Assembly (NCBI GenBank): GCA_900556975.1
Contig: USQZ01000003.1
Coordinates: 1 to 64,000 of the forward strand
DNA from: an uncultured Clostridium sp.
Lineage (GTDB): Bacteria; Bacillota; Clostridia; TANB77; CAG-508
Reading direction: 5' to 3'
DNA length: 64,000 nt
Numbering within the stretch: the first letter of the stretch is position 1; every line of letters begins with the position of its first letter. The notes beneath the pieces were generated by a model. It was not told where the DNA came from. It searched no databases and saw only the letters and a list, made by a program, of their open reading frames with translations. Below, piece by piece: positions 47,696 through 56,227 of this stretch. Position numbers and translations under genes: made by a program.

Positions 47696-48551
47696 ATTTT
47701 AATACTATTTCTTTTTTGTTTAAATATTCTAATGCTCCGGAATCCGTTGCAAAATCAAATTTCATTTTATAATTTTCAAGCATCTGATATTTGCATTTGA
47801 ATTTCTTGTTTATTTCGTTTATTCCGTATTTTCCGTCTCCTAAAATTGGATGACCTATATGTGCTAAATGAGCTCGTATTTGATGAGTTCGTCCCGTAAT
47901 AAGCTCAACATCTAGTACTGATGTATTGCTTTTTTTATCTTCTGATAAAACTTTGTATTTTGTTAGTATTTCCATGTACCCCTTTTTAGGAGTGTCTGAT
48001 ATGTAGACTAATGATTTTTTATTATCTTTAAAAAGATATGCTTTTAGCAAAGCTTCTTTTTTATTTAAAATTCCGATTACTGTACATCTATAGTTTTTCT
48101 TTATCTCTTTGTTTTTGAATTTTGAAAGCAAAATTTCTAATGCTTCTGGATTTTTTGCAAATAAAACTAATCCTGTTGTGTTTCTATCAATTCTATGACA
48201 TGGACTTATATATGTATATTTTTTGTTTAATATTTTTGTCAATGAGTCTGCAGTTGGTTCGTCTGTAACTACTTCTAGTTCTGCAGGTTTATTTACAACT
48301 AAAATATTTTCATCCTCAAATATTGTCTTAATGTTATAATTTTTATATAGCAATTCATCTACAATAAATATTGTTATTGTGTCAAATTCATGGACAATTT
48401 TATCTTCATTTACTCTAACATCATTTATTCTTATATCTTTTTTTCTTAATGTTTTGTAGAATGTTGATGATGTTAAACCATTGAAGTGTGCATACATAAA
48501 TGTGCTTAATTTTTTGTTATTAAATTTGGGTTCTACAATTAGTTTTTGCAT
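47694..48551 (-). CDS. RluA-family pseudouridine synthase
   Basis: An S4-like N-terminal RNA-binding segment (about 10-70, STFYKTLRKKDIRINDVRVNE) is followed by the pseudouridine synthase domain with catalytic Asp in CHRIDRNTTGLVLFAKN. RTHQIRAHLAHIGHPILGDGKYG comes later. 285 aa, full length. The target (23S rRNA or other) cannot be told. GGAGG lies 4 bases before the ATG at 48551. Its stop codon lies in the right arm of the split terminator. oapA is 16 bases upstream, so the two probably share a transcript with OLE RNA. Confidence 0.92.
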   Translation of the reverse strand: MQKLIVEPKFNNKKLSTFMYAHFNGLTSSTFYKTLRKKDIRINDVRVNEDKIVHEFDTITIFIVDELLYKNYNIKTIFEDENILVVNKPAELEVVTDEPTADSLTKILNKKYTYISPCHRIDRNTTGLVLFAKNPEALEILLSKFKNKEIKKNYRCTVIGILNKKEALLKAYLFKDNKKSLVYISDTPKKGYMEILTKYKVLSEDKKSNTSVLDVELITGRTHQIRAHLAHIGHPILGDGKYGINEINKKFKCKYQMLENYKMKFDFATDSGALEYLNKKEIVLK

Positions 48552-48567
48552 GTTTCCTCCATTTTTA

Positions 48568-49116
48568 TTATTTTTCAAATATACTTAATATTTTTGCCAC
48601 AGCATAAATAATGTTTGTACATTTAGTTTTTGCAAAGTTTTTTCCTAAAGCCTTACCACCTACTGTAATTGAGGCAACAAGTGCACTCATTATGAATTGG
48701 ATGTCAAAGCTCAATCCTATGCTTTGTGTAATTTTTACTGTTAACATGGCACTTATCGCACCACTAAGTACACCGCATATATCACCGATAACGTCATTAC
48801 ATATATTAGAAACTTTTGGCGCTGATCTAATTAATTTTATGGCTGTTTTTGCACCTTTTACTTTCTTTGACGCCATTGCGTGGAACTCTTCTTCTGTTGC
48901 ACAAGTTATGGCAACACCAACAATATCAAATACTACACCAATTAATATAACGATGATAAGTACGATTAAAGCTGGTAATGTTGCTAATCCATTTATACTT
49001 GTTGTTGATATGTATGAGAATGTCATTGACAATATAAATGTTACTATAAATATTGTGAAGAACCATTTAATAGCTTCGTTTTTCGGGTTCTTGTTTTTTT
49101 CGTTCTTTTTCTTCAT
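48568..49116 (-). CDS. oapA: OLE-associated membrane protein OapA
   Basis: A 182-aa protein with four predicted membrane helices (about 15-36, 43-72, 108-128, 142-162). Its loop FHAMASKKVKGAKTAIKLI and SNICNDVIGDICGVLSGAI match what I recall of the OapA family, distantly like the DUF21 domain of CorC/CNNM proteins. OapA binds OLE RNA and anchors it at the membrane; the OLE-OapA complex affects alcohol, cold and Mg/Mn responses in Halalkalibacterium. It lies directly downstream of the candidate OLE RNA, the order known from other Bacillota. Confidence 0.85.
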   Translation of the reverse strand: MKKKNEKNKNPKNEAIKWFFTIFIVTFILSMTFSYISTTSINGLATLPALIVLIIVILIGVVFDIVGVAITCATEEEFHAMASKKVKGAKTAIKLIRSAPKVSNICNDVIGDICGVLSGAISAMLTVKITQSIGLSFDIQFIMSALVASITVGGKALGKNFAKTKCTNIIYAVAKILSIFEK

Positions 49117-49212
49117 TTCTTTTCCTCTCTTTGGTTCGTCTTTTCTTGCATTTTAGCATAACAATTTTTGTATGTCAAAATGCAATTTAAAACTTTTCAT
49201 ATTACTTGATAT

Positions 49213-49855
49213 AGAAAAAAGAATTTATATAAAACAGACACTTTCATCTGATTGTATAAATTCTTCACTATAATTATTATCGAATTAAAGATGGTAGAAA
49301 TTTAAGTAAATTTTACGGTATAAGGTCTAGCAGAATTTCTCTACTTTTTACTAAGCATTACTGCTTAGCTGTTTCCATTTAAAAAAGCATCCCTTAAAAG
49401 TTTCGGGCAGCTAGATCGCCACTAAAATCCGTACCTTAATCCCTAAATTTCCAAGCTTCTCGATTGAAACGAACATTCTAGAAGTTTTCCTTAATGTACT
49501 TGATCTATTATTAGTTTCTTTTGCAATAATGATTTCATAGCCTTTCAAGAGAAAACGTGGCCGCGTCTTTTCATGAAATAATGACTAATCCCAAGATTAC
49601 CACTCAAAACAGATTTATCGCATACAATTCGATATGTACACTCAAAATAGATTATATCACAACAAGTAGAACTGGTGATAACGAATATAGGAATCCAAAT
49701 ATATGCCGTTATATTCTATCCTAAATTCTTTACTTCCCATACCCACGCAAAACTGGCATTTTGCGCATGACATAAGAAACTTTATCTAATAAATCATGTG
49801 TGGATTTTTAGCCCCACCTTCATAATAGATAGTACAACTAGAATAATGCACCATC
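49213..49855 (-). ncRNA. ole: OLE RNA (ornate, large, extremophilic RNA)
   Basis: This stretch of about 640 bases has no coding frame and is richer in G+C than its flanks. It is bracketed by a strong promoter (-10 at 49868-49863) and an intrinsic terminator (49214-49265). Length, position directly upstream of an oapA-like gene and same orientation fit OLE RNA (about 600 nt). Several local helices are visible, e.g. the terminal stem AAGAATTTATA/TATAAATTCTT. I could not check it against the OLE covariance model. RNase P RNA and tmRNA are unlikely from length and missing hallmarks. Confidence 0.78.
49214..49265 (-). terminator. 3' terminator of OLE RNA
   Basis: AAGAATTTATA (minus-strand arm 49265-49255) pairs with TATAAATTCTT, followed by a run of six T in the transcript. 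oapA starts about 100 bases further on, so partial read-through is needed if it has no other promoter. Confidence 0.75.
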
Positions 49856-49862
49856 GAGTTTT

Positions 49863-49891
49863 ATTATACCAGAATCCAAAAGTAAAGACAA
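49863..49891 (-). promoter_or_regulatory. Promoter of OLE RNA
   Basis: TTGTCT (49891-49886), 17-base spacer, TGGTATAAT with -10 at 49868-49863. Predicted transcription start near 49855. Confidence 0.8.
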
Positions 49892-49934
49892 ATTTGAAAT
49901 TGAAACTTTTTTAATAGTTTTAATCAAATTTGTC
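49887..49934. repeat. Inverted repeat overlapping the OLE -35 box
   Basis: GACAAATTTGA (49887-49897) and TCAAATTTGTC (49924-49934) are perfect complements, with further pairing inside (AAACT/AGTTT). It could be an operator, a hairpin in an upstream transcript, or a terminator reading towards OLE. Confidence 0.7.
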
Positions 49935-49936
49935 TT

Positions 49937-50116
49937 GAAAGATTAATCTTGTTTTTATTTTTTACCATTATTTCTCGTTTTTTCTTAAATTTTCTTTATT
50001 TTTCTTTTCTTTTTATTTCTTGATTTTGTTTTTGCTTTTTGTTTTAATTTATATTTTTTAATTTAGTTTATTTAATATCCGTTGTTGTATCGTTCTTTTT
50101 TCTTTTTATATCTAAA
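49937..50116. other. Purine-rich/pyrimidine-rich gene-free tract
   Basis: The plus strand is almost only T with some C and G; the minus strand is correspondingly A-rich. No ORF with a ribosome binding site and no clear promoter is seen. Confidence 0.4.
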
Positions 50117-50118
50117 CA

Positions 50119-50150
50119 AGTGTCAGCATTTTTATTGTTGTGCTGGCACT
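50119..50150 (-). terminator. Terminator of the large coiled-coil protein gene
   Basis: AGTGTCAGCA against TGCTGGCACT (one G-T pair) followed by T-rich sequence, 10 bases past the stop at 50160. Confidence 0.85.
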
Positions 50151-50159
50151 TTTTGTATA

Positions 50160-52760
50160 TTATTTTTTCTTAGTTGTTTTAGCTTTAGTTGTAGTTTCTT
50201 TAGATTTTGTTTTTTTAGTTTCCTTTTTTGTCTCTTTATTCTCTTCAGCTTTATTTTCTTTTTCAGCAGTTTCTTTTTCTTTCTTTTCTGCTTTCTTATC
50301 TTTTTCTTCAGCTACTACTTTTTCTTTCTTTTCTGTTTTTTTATCTTTTTCTTCAGCTACTGTTTTTTCTTCTACTTTATCTTTTATTTCTTTAACGTCA
50401 GCTGCCTCTTCATGCTTTTCCTCTGGCACTTGAATTTTCTCCTCAATTATCTTCTCAGTTTCTTCTGGCTTTTGACCTTTTAAATATACATCATATTCTT
50501 CAATATAAATTGTTAAAATACGTGGATATAGTGTTTCTGGTATATTAAAGTATCTGTTAGTTTTCATCTTTTCTTTTTTAACTAATTCATATTCAAACAT
50601 ATCAGCATCAATTATAACTTTTGATGTAACATCCATTCCATTTGGTAATGTATTATTTGTATTATCATAATATGTTGCATTAGTTAAGAAAACAGCTGGA
50701 TAGCCTTCTTTAAAATTAAGTTTAAACAATTTAACTGCTGTTTCGAATTTGTTGTCATATGATTCAATTTCTCTTTCAGCGTTTATATTGAAAACACTAA
50801 AATCTGTTTTATGTAATTTTTCATTTATAGATCCAACTTTGTATATTGGCATATCATAATCAAATTTAATTTTATGCATTGCTTCATTTAATGAACTTGT
50901 CATTAGTTGTAATTTCTCTGTAAAATCAAATATATCAATTTTTTTGTTTATATTCAAAATTTGAAACTTGTCTTTTTCATTTTCTCTATGTGACTTGTTA
51001 TTTAAGTATTTAACCTGAGTTGGGTCATCTCTCATTGAACCAAATATATCAAAATCGACTTTAGAACTTAATGTTGAATTTGAACTTGTGAAATACTCGC
51101 TTTTTAAACTTCTTAGTTGCTCTTCTATTACGTCTTTATCCATATCACCATTTTTCAACATATTAATTATTGGTAATACATTTGTACTAGCTACATAAAT
51201 ACTATCTAATTCTTGCTTTGAAAATTTTGTTCTTTGCAACTTATCATATGCTATTCCTAAATCTTCAAAATCATATTCATAATCGAATTTTTTCTTTATT
51301 TTTTGAGCATCACCATCATATATATCATCACCCGTATCAAGTTCTAACAATTCATCTTTATTAGCAAACTTCCAGAAATCAAATAAACTCTTTTTGTGTT
51401 TATCTATTTCTTGAATATACAATGTGGCATTTTCAATTTTCTTTTTAGTATTTAATATTTTTAGTTCCATTGCTTTTATGTCTTGAGTTAAATCTTTTAC
51501 ATATCTCTCACTTTTTTCATATAAAGCTTGAACTGTTACTAAATCATCAATTGTATGATATTTTTTATCATCAGTATATCCTTGAATTGGTTTAGGTTCT
51601 TTTGTTTCTTCTTTCTTTTCAACTTCTTCAATTTCTTCTTTAGCCTTATTTTTCTTTTTAGAGAAGAAATATTTAACTTTACCGAAGAATGTTTTCTTAC
51701 ATTCTAAGTATGTAGAAATTTCTTTTTGCTTAATGAAATATTCTGCTTCTTCTTTTTTTAGCTCAGCTTTCAAATCTTTTAATTTATTTTCTAATTTAAA
51801 AGATTTTTGATTAAATTTCTTAATCTCAGCCTCTGTTTCAATATATTTTTCTTTTATGAATTCTGGCAAATCTCCATAAGTAATCTTTTTGCCTTCATAG
51901 AAAAATTCTATACTATTTTTTTCATTAATCTGAGTAGTAAAATTATATCTGCTTCCAAGTTCTGTTTGTAAAATAAATAATGCTTTTATTAACTTATAAA
52001 ATTCGTCAGCTTCCTCTTTGCTCCTTAAAATTATTTTATACATTGTTTTTAAGCTGTCATAAATTGGTGTCTCTCCAACAATTTGAATAGTCAATTTATC
52101 ATCTAAATCGTGTACTTCATATGTTAAAGACCAATTTTTTGTGAATACCCATAAATAATTTTCAATATCATTTATTTCTTTATTGCTTAAGTATTGTTCA
52201 CTATAATTTACATATGAAATAGGTACAAAAATCTTTTCATTTTTATCTTTTTGCTCTGCTTCAATTTTCTTTCTTAATAAATAGAATAACTCATCAAATG
52301 TATCTTCTTTTAAAGATACTAACATGAAATATCTATCTGTATCTGCAGAATAGTATATTTGCCATAATTGATTTTTAGGATAATGTACTGTAAATGGTAT
52401 TTTGTCTGCCATTTTACTTTGCTCTAGTGCTACTCTTTTTATGCTTATATCAGAAATTCTTTCAAAAACATTTAATAGTTCTGCTGATTTTTCACTATCA
52501 TGTTCACTTTCTTCAATAAACCTTCCTAATGGCATTGATTTTGAATATTTTTCTTTTATTGGATCATCTCTATGTGCTGTTGTGCAGTAAATTTCTATAT
52601 CCTTTATTGGTACATATTTGTATACTTTTAATTCTTTATCGTTATTTAATCTTGAAGGATTAAATATTATAGGTTTAGTTTCAGTTAAAAAAGTTGGTAA
52701 GTTTTCTAAATCTAATCCTAGTACATTCAATTTTTCTTTTATATCTTCTTTAGTAGCCAA
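50160..52760 (-). CDS. Large unknown cytoplasmic coiled-coil protein (866 aa)
   Basis: No family recognised. Residues 1-300 are mixed alpha/beta (KVYKYVPIKDIEIYCTTAHR, WQIYYSADTDRYFMLVSLKE). Residues about 300-380 and 420-480 are long helices, probably coiled coils. About 490-760 is another mixed domain, and the last 100 residues are a Lys/Glu/Thr repeat tail (EEKDKKAEKKEKE) of low complexity. No membrane segment. The start is TTG at 52760 with GAGGAGG upstream. It has its own promoter and terminator. It is upstream of OLE RNA but not co-transcribed by these signals. Confidence 0.78.
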   Translation of the reverse strand: MATKEDIKEKLNVLGLDLENLPTFLTETKPIIFNPSRLNNDKELKVYKYVPIKDIEIYCTTAHRDDPIKEKYSKSMPLGRFIEESEHDSEKSAELLNVFERISDISIKRVALEQSKMADKIPFTVHYPKNQLWQIYYSADTDRYFMLVSLKEDTFDELFYLLRKKIEAEQKDKNEKIFVPISYVNYSEQYLSNKEINDIENYLWVFTKNWSLTYEVHDLDDKLTIQIVGETPIYDSLKTMYKIILRSKEEADEFYKLIKALFILQTELGSRYNFTTQINEKNSIEFFYEGKKITYGDLPEFIKEKYIETEAEIKKFNQKSFKLENKLKDLKAELKKEEAEYFIKQKEISTYLECKKTFFGKVKYFFSKKKNKAKEEIEEVEKKEETKEPKPIQGYTDDKKYHTIDDLVTVQALYEKSERYVKDLTQDIKAMELKILNTKKKIENATLYIQEIDKHKKSLFDFWKFANKDELLELDTGDDIYDGDAQKIKKKFDYEYDFEDLGIAYDKLQRTKFSKQELDSIYVASTNVLPIINMLKNGDMDKDVIEEQLRSLKSEYFTSSNSTLSSKVDFDIFGSMRDDPTQVKYLNNKSHRENEKDKFQILNINKKIDIFDFTEKLQLMTSSLNEAMHKIKFDYDMPIYKVGSINEKLHKTDFSVFNINAEREIESYDNKFETAVKLFKLNFKEGYPAVFLTNATYYDNTNNTLPNGMDVTSKVIIDADMFEYELVKKEKMKTNRYFNIPETLYPRILTIYIEEYDVYLKGQKPEETEKIIEEKIQVPEEKHEEAADVKEIKDKVEEKTVAEEKDKKTEKKEKVVAEEKDKKAEKKEKETAEKENKAEENKETKKETKKTKSKETTTKAKTTKKK

Positions 52761-52790
52761 TTTGTTTTCCTCCTCGTCACATTTGAGCCT

Positions 52791-52819
52791 AGTATATCAT
52801 AATATAAATTAATTTCCAA
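52791..52819 (-). promoter_or_regulatory. Promoter of the large coiled-coil protein gene
   Basis: TTGGAA (52819-52814), 17-base spacer, TATACT (52796-52791), about 30 bases before the TTG start. Confidence 0.65.
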
Positions 52820-53000
52820 GTAATACTCATATTTTTTTCACATTTTTTCACTATTGTACATTCAACAAAAATCAGAATATAATTCATATAACTATTTTGA
52901 CTAATTCTTCTTCAAGTTTTTATATTCTGACATAAATTCATGTATTTTTCTAGATTAGATTTTATTCCTAGAATCTTTTATTTTAAACTCTAAAAGCGTA
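52820..53000. other. Gene-free region between thrS and the coiled-coil gene
   Basis: It contains one inverted repeat (TCAGAATATAA near 52871 and TTATATTCTGA near 52930). No gene is seen. Confidence 0.4.
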
Positions 53001-53047
53001 AAAAAGTACGTTATCAGTATACTTGATATACTTAATAACATACTTTT
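53001..53047 (-). terminator. Terminator of thrS
   Basis: Imperfect hairpin AAAAAGTACGTTATC against TAATAACATACTTTTT, 23 bases past the stop at 53070. Confidence 0.7.
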
Positions 53048-53069
53048 TAATCATGTATTACAATTGTAA

Positions 53070-54830
53070 TTACATAGCTTTTTCTTCAATTTCTTTTGAA
53101 ATCATAGAAACAAAATCTTCTATTGACATTTGACCAATGTCTCCTTCTTTTCTCTTTCTTACTCCAACTGCGTTTGCTTCTACTTCTTTTTCTCCTAAAA
53201 TTAGCATGTATGGAACTTTTTGTAATTGAGCTTCTCTAATTTTATATCCGATTTTTTCTTGTCTTGCATCTAATTCAACTCTTATTCCTTTTTCCTCAAG
53301 AATTGCTTTTATTTTTTCTGCATATTCTTTTTGGTTATCAGATATTGGTAAGATTGAAACTTGAACTGGTGATAACCATACTGGAAATGCTCCAGCAAAG
53401 TGTTCTGTTATAATTCCTATAAATCTTTCGAAAGATCCGAATATTGCTCTATGAACTAATATTGGCGTTTTCTTTTCTCCGTTTGAGTCTATATATGAAA
53501 GGTTAAATCTAAGTGGTAATTGGAAGTCAACTTGAATTGTTCCCATTTGCCATTCTCTTCCTAAGCAATCTTTCATTTTTATATCAATTTTTGGACCATA
53601 GAAAGCTCCGTCACCTTCGTTTATTCTGTAGTTATCTTTTCCGCAAAGTTCATCTAATACTGATTTTAAGTTAGCTTCTGCTTTATTCCATAATTCGATG
53701 TCTCCCATATAGTCGTCTGGTCTTGTTGAAAGTGTTAGTTCGAAATCTAATCCAAATATTCCATATAGGTGTTTTGCTATTTCGATTATATCTTTGATTT
53801 CTGCACCAATTTGATCTTCTGTTATGAAGTTATGTGCATCATCTTGTCTGAACATTCTTACTCTGAATAAGCCATTTAATTGTCCTGATTTTTCATTTCT
53901 GTGAATTACATCAATATCGTTAAAACGCATTGGTAAATCCTTATAGCTTCTTAATTTTGAATCAAATATTTTAATTGCATTTGGACAGTTCATTGGTTTT
54001 AATGCTTGTTCTTTTCCATCAGAATCTGTTAAAACAAACATATCTTCTTTATAGTGATCCCAATGTCCTGATATTTTCCAAAGTTCACTACTATTTAATT
54101 GTGGACCAGAGAATTCCATGTATCCTCTTTTTTCATGTTCTTTTCTCCAGAAGTCTATTAAAACGTTCATCATTTTAAATCCTTTTGGCATCCAATATGC
54201 CATTCCTGGAGCTGTTTCATCAAAGAAGAATAATTCTAATTCTTTTCCTAATTTTCTATGATCTCTTTTTTTAGCTTCTTCTATCATATTTAAATATTCA
54301 TCAAGTTCACTTGCTTTTGGGAATGAAATTCCGTAAATTCTTTGTAGCATTTTGTTGTGTTCGTCACCTCTCCAATATGCTCCTGATGATGATAATAGTT
54401 TTATTGCTTTTACACATCCTGTTGATGGTAAATGTGGGCCTCTACATAGGTCTGTGAATTCTCCTTGTTTGTAGAATGAAATTACTTCACCTTCTGGTAG
54501 TTCTTTGATTAGCTCTACTTTGTAAGGTTCTTCTCTTTCTTCCATAAGCTTTATAGCTTCTTCTCTTGGAAGTTCAAATCTTTCAATTGGTAAATCTTCT
54601 TTGATTATCTTTTTCATTTCTTCTTCAATTGCAGATAAATCTTCTTCTGTAAAAGGTTTTTCTACATCAAAGTCATAGTAAAATCCTTTTTCAATTGATG
54701 GACCAATTGTTAGTTTTGCATCTGGGAATAATCTCTTGATGGCTTGTGCCATGATATGAGAAGTCGTGTGCCAATACATTGATTCCTCTACTTCTTGAGT
54801 TCTTCCTCCGCCAAGTTTAATTTTAAACAT
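53070..54830 (-). CDS. thrS: Threonyl-tRNA synthetase without TGS domain
   Basis: This class II synthetase charges tRNA-Thr. The editing (N2/SAD) domain is present with its HxxxH in WHTTSHIMAQA and C-x3-H in DLCRGPH. The catalytic core has PMNCPNAIKIF, RFNDIDVIHRNE, RVRMFRQDDAHNF and HRAIFGSFERFIGI. The anticodon-binding domain is at the C-terminus. At 586 aa it is about 55-60 residues shorter than usual because the N-terminal TGS domain is missing; AGGAGG lies just upstream of the ATG, so this is not a mis-called start. Expression is controlled by a T-box leader. Confidence 0.96.
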   Translation of the reverse strand: MFKIKLGGGRTQEVEESMYWHTTSHIMAQAIKRLFPDAKLTIGPSIEKGFYYDFDVEKPFTEEDLSAIEEEMKKIIKEDLPIERFELPREEAIKLMEEREEPYKVELIKELPEGEVISFYKQGEFTDLCRGPHLPSTGCVKAIKLLSSSGAYWRGDEHNKMLQRIYGISFPKASELDEYLNMIEEAKKRDHRKLGKELELFFFDETAPGMAYWMPKGFKMMNVLIDFWRKEHEKRGYMEFSGPQLNSSELWKISGHWDHYKEDMFVLTDSDGKEQALKPMNCPNAIKIFDSKLRSYKDLPMRFNDIDVIHRNEKSGQLNGLFRVRMFRQDDAHNFITEDQIGAEIKDIIEIAKHLYGIFGLDFELTLSTRPDDYMGDIELWNKAEANLKSVLDELCGKDNYRINEGDGAFYGPKIDIKMKDCLGREWQMGTIQVDFQLPLRFNLSYIDSNGEKKTPILVHRAIFGSFERFIGIITEHFAGAFPVWLSPVQVSILPISDNQKEYAEKIKAILEEKGIRVELDARQEKIGYKIREAQLQKVPYMLILGEKEVEANAVGVRKRKEGDIGQMSIEDFVSMISKEIEEKAM

Positions 54831-54929
54831 ATAAATTCCTCCTTTACCTATCTTTTGATAGGCTAAACAAAATTTATTTGAAGCCTTACTTATAGAGGTT
54901 TTTGCATATTAAATGTTTATAATATAACA

Positions 54930-55152
54930 AAAACCCCTATAAGCCTTTTAGACTTATAGGGGTAAGTTTATTTTCTTACGGTTCCACCCTAATATTTAAC
55001 TTGTTTACCGTTTTAACGCAACTTCTACGCTTTTCTTTCGAAAAGAAACTCCGGGGTAGTTTTTCAAAATCGTTTGTTAAGATTAGCTTTCAGCCGGTGA
55101 CTAATCATCTCTTTTAATAACCTTATTTTTACTTTGTCCCATCACTGTTTAC
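54930..55152 (-). promoter_or_regulatory. T-box leader of thrS
   Basis: The T-box sequence AGGGTGGAACCG is at 54990-54979, followed by a terminator hairpin (ACCCCTATAAG/CTTATAGGGGT, 54933-54963) and T-run. Stem I carries the AG-bulge-type AGAGATGATTAG and a likely specifier in AAACTACCCCGG. ACC (55057-55055) or ACU (55060-55058) both code Thr, matching the gene downstream. Uncharged tRNA-Thr should pair with the leader and allow read-through. Confidence 0.92.
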
Positions 55153-55158
55153 ATTTGT

Positions 55159-55187
55159 ATTTTACTACTTTATTCCAGTTATGTCAA
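55159..55187 (-). promoter_or_regulatory. Promoter of the thrS T-box transcript
   Basis: Perfect TTGACA (55187-55182), 17-base spacer, TAAAAT (55164-55159). Confidence 0.85.
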
Positions 55188-55209
55188 TTGTTTTTTAGAA
55201 TTCCAGTCA

Positions 55210-55354
55210 AAAAGTATTATTAATATTTTCTCACACCTTGCTGTCGCAATCTTTTTGAGCCTTCGGCTCTTTTTATTGTAAAGATTGCTTCAATCGCAGT
55301 CACTTCGTTTCTTTGGTCGCTGTGCGGTGATTCAAAAACCATTATAATACTTTC
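55210..55354 (-). repeat. Family B hairpin repeat, copy 3, inside a terminator-like stem
   Basis: The core blocks GAATCACCGC, GACCAAAG, ACGAAGTGA, CGATTGAAGC and GCGACAGCAAGGTGTGAG match copies 1 and 2. The inner stem is GCAATCTTT/AAAGATTGC instead of GCATTC/GAATGC, topped by GAGCCGAAGGCTC. Outer arms AAAGTATTATAAT and ATTAATAATACTTT pair and end in TTTTT on the minus strand, as a terminator for the gene at 55408 would. Confidence 0.85.
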
Positions 55355-55407
55355 TTGAGACATCTAACTTATCTTATTTACTCTAAAAATGTGCCATTCG
55401 CTAATAT

Positions 55408-56109
55408 TTACCTTTGATATAATTGTTCTAGTTCTAATGTTGTTAATTCTCTGATTCTTCCTGGTGTTAAATCTTTAGGTAACTTTAGGTTTCCCATTTG
55501 GGTTCTATGGAGTTTTGTAACTTTGGCACCGTAGCATCCGAACATTCTCTTAATTTGGTGATATCTTCCTTCTGTTAATGTGACTTCTGCTGTGTATTTA
55601 CCTGTTATTATCATTTCTGAGCTTTTGCATTTTCCGTCTATTAGTTCTATTCCTTCTTTAAATCCTTTTTTCATTTCTTCTGTTACAGGAATGTCTATTG
55701 TTACTTCGTATTTTTTTGATACGTGTTTTTTAGGTGCTAGTATGTTATGGGCAAATTTTCCGTCATCTGTTATTATCATTAAACCTGTTGTGTTTTTGTC
55801 TAGTCTTCCTGCTGGAAATAGTTCTCTTTTTTGATATTCTTGTGGAACTAGTTCTAATACTGTTTTATCTTTATTGTCTTTTGTTGCTGAGATATATCCT
55901 TCTGGCTTATTTAGTATTAAATATATGTTGTCTTTTATAGTTATTGGATTATCATCTATTTTTATTTCTGATGAATATTTATCAATTTTTATGTCAGATT
56001 TCAATACTATTTTGCCATCTACCTTTACTCTTTTTTGTTGTATAAGTTTTTTTACATCACTTCTCGAATAGTTCCCTTGTGATGATATTATTTTATCAAT
56101 TCTTTCCAT
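55408..56109 (-). CDS. rluB: RsuA/RluB-family rRNA pseudouridine synthase
   Basis: S4 RNA-binding domain at the N-terminus (MERIDKIISSQGNYSRSDVKKLIQQKRVKVDGK), then the synthase domain with catalytic Asp in PAGRLDKNTTGLMIITDDG. It continues with EGRYHQIKRMFGCYGAKVTKLHR. 233 aa. It could be RsuA-like (16S) or RluB-like (23S); the sequence alone does not decide. It stands as a single gene between the sigma cluster and thrS. Confidence 0.92.
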   Translation of the reverse strand: MERIDKIISSQGNYSRSDVKKLIQQKRVKVDGKIVLKSDIKIDKYSSEIKIDDNPITIKDNIYLILNKPEGYISATKDNKDKTVLELVPQEYQKRELFPAGRLDKNTTGLMIITDDGKFAHNILAPKKHVSKKYEVTIDIPVTEEMKKGFKEGIELIDGKCKSSEMIITGKYTAEVTLTEGRYHQIKRMFGCYGAKVTKLHRTQMGNLKLPKDLTPGRIRELTTLELEQLYQR

Positions 56110-56176
56110 TTTAAACCTCTTATTTTAAAGGAATTATAATATTTTTTTGCTTTTTCTTCAAGTGTAATTTATAAAA

Positions 56177-56210
56177 CAGAAAATCGCCCTTAATTACTGG
56201 CGATTTTCTG
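56177..56210 (-). terminator. Terminator of sigma-like gene 1
   Basis: CAGAAAATCGCC/GGCGATTTTCTG stem with loop CTTAATTACT. Almost identical in stem and loop to the terminator at 57234-57263. Confidence 0.85.
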
Positions 56211-56227
56211 CGATACATTTACTACAT

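Noticed and set aside
48611..49156. 181-codon open frame on the plus strand
   Set aside because: Antisense to oapA, no SD.
49213..49855. RNase P RNA, tmRNA or a group II intron
   Set aside because: Length, absence of their conserved motifs and of an intron protein, and the position before oapA fit OLE RNA better.
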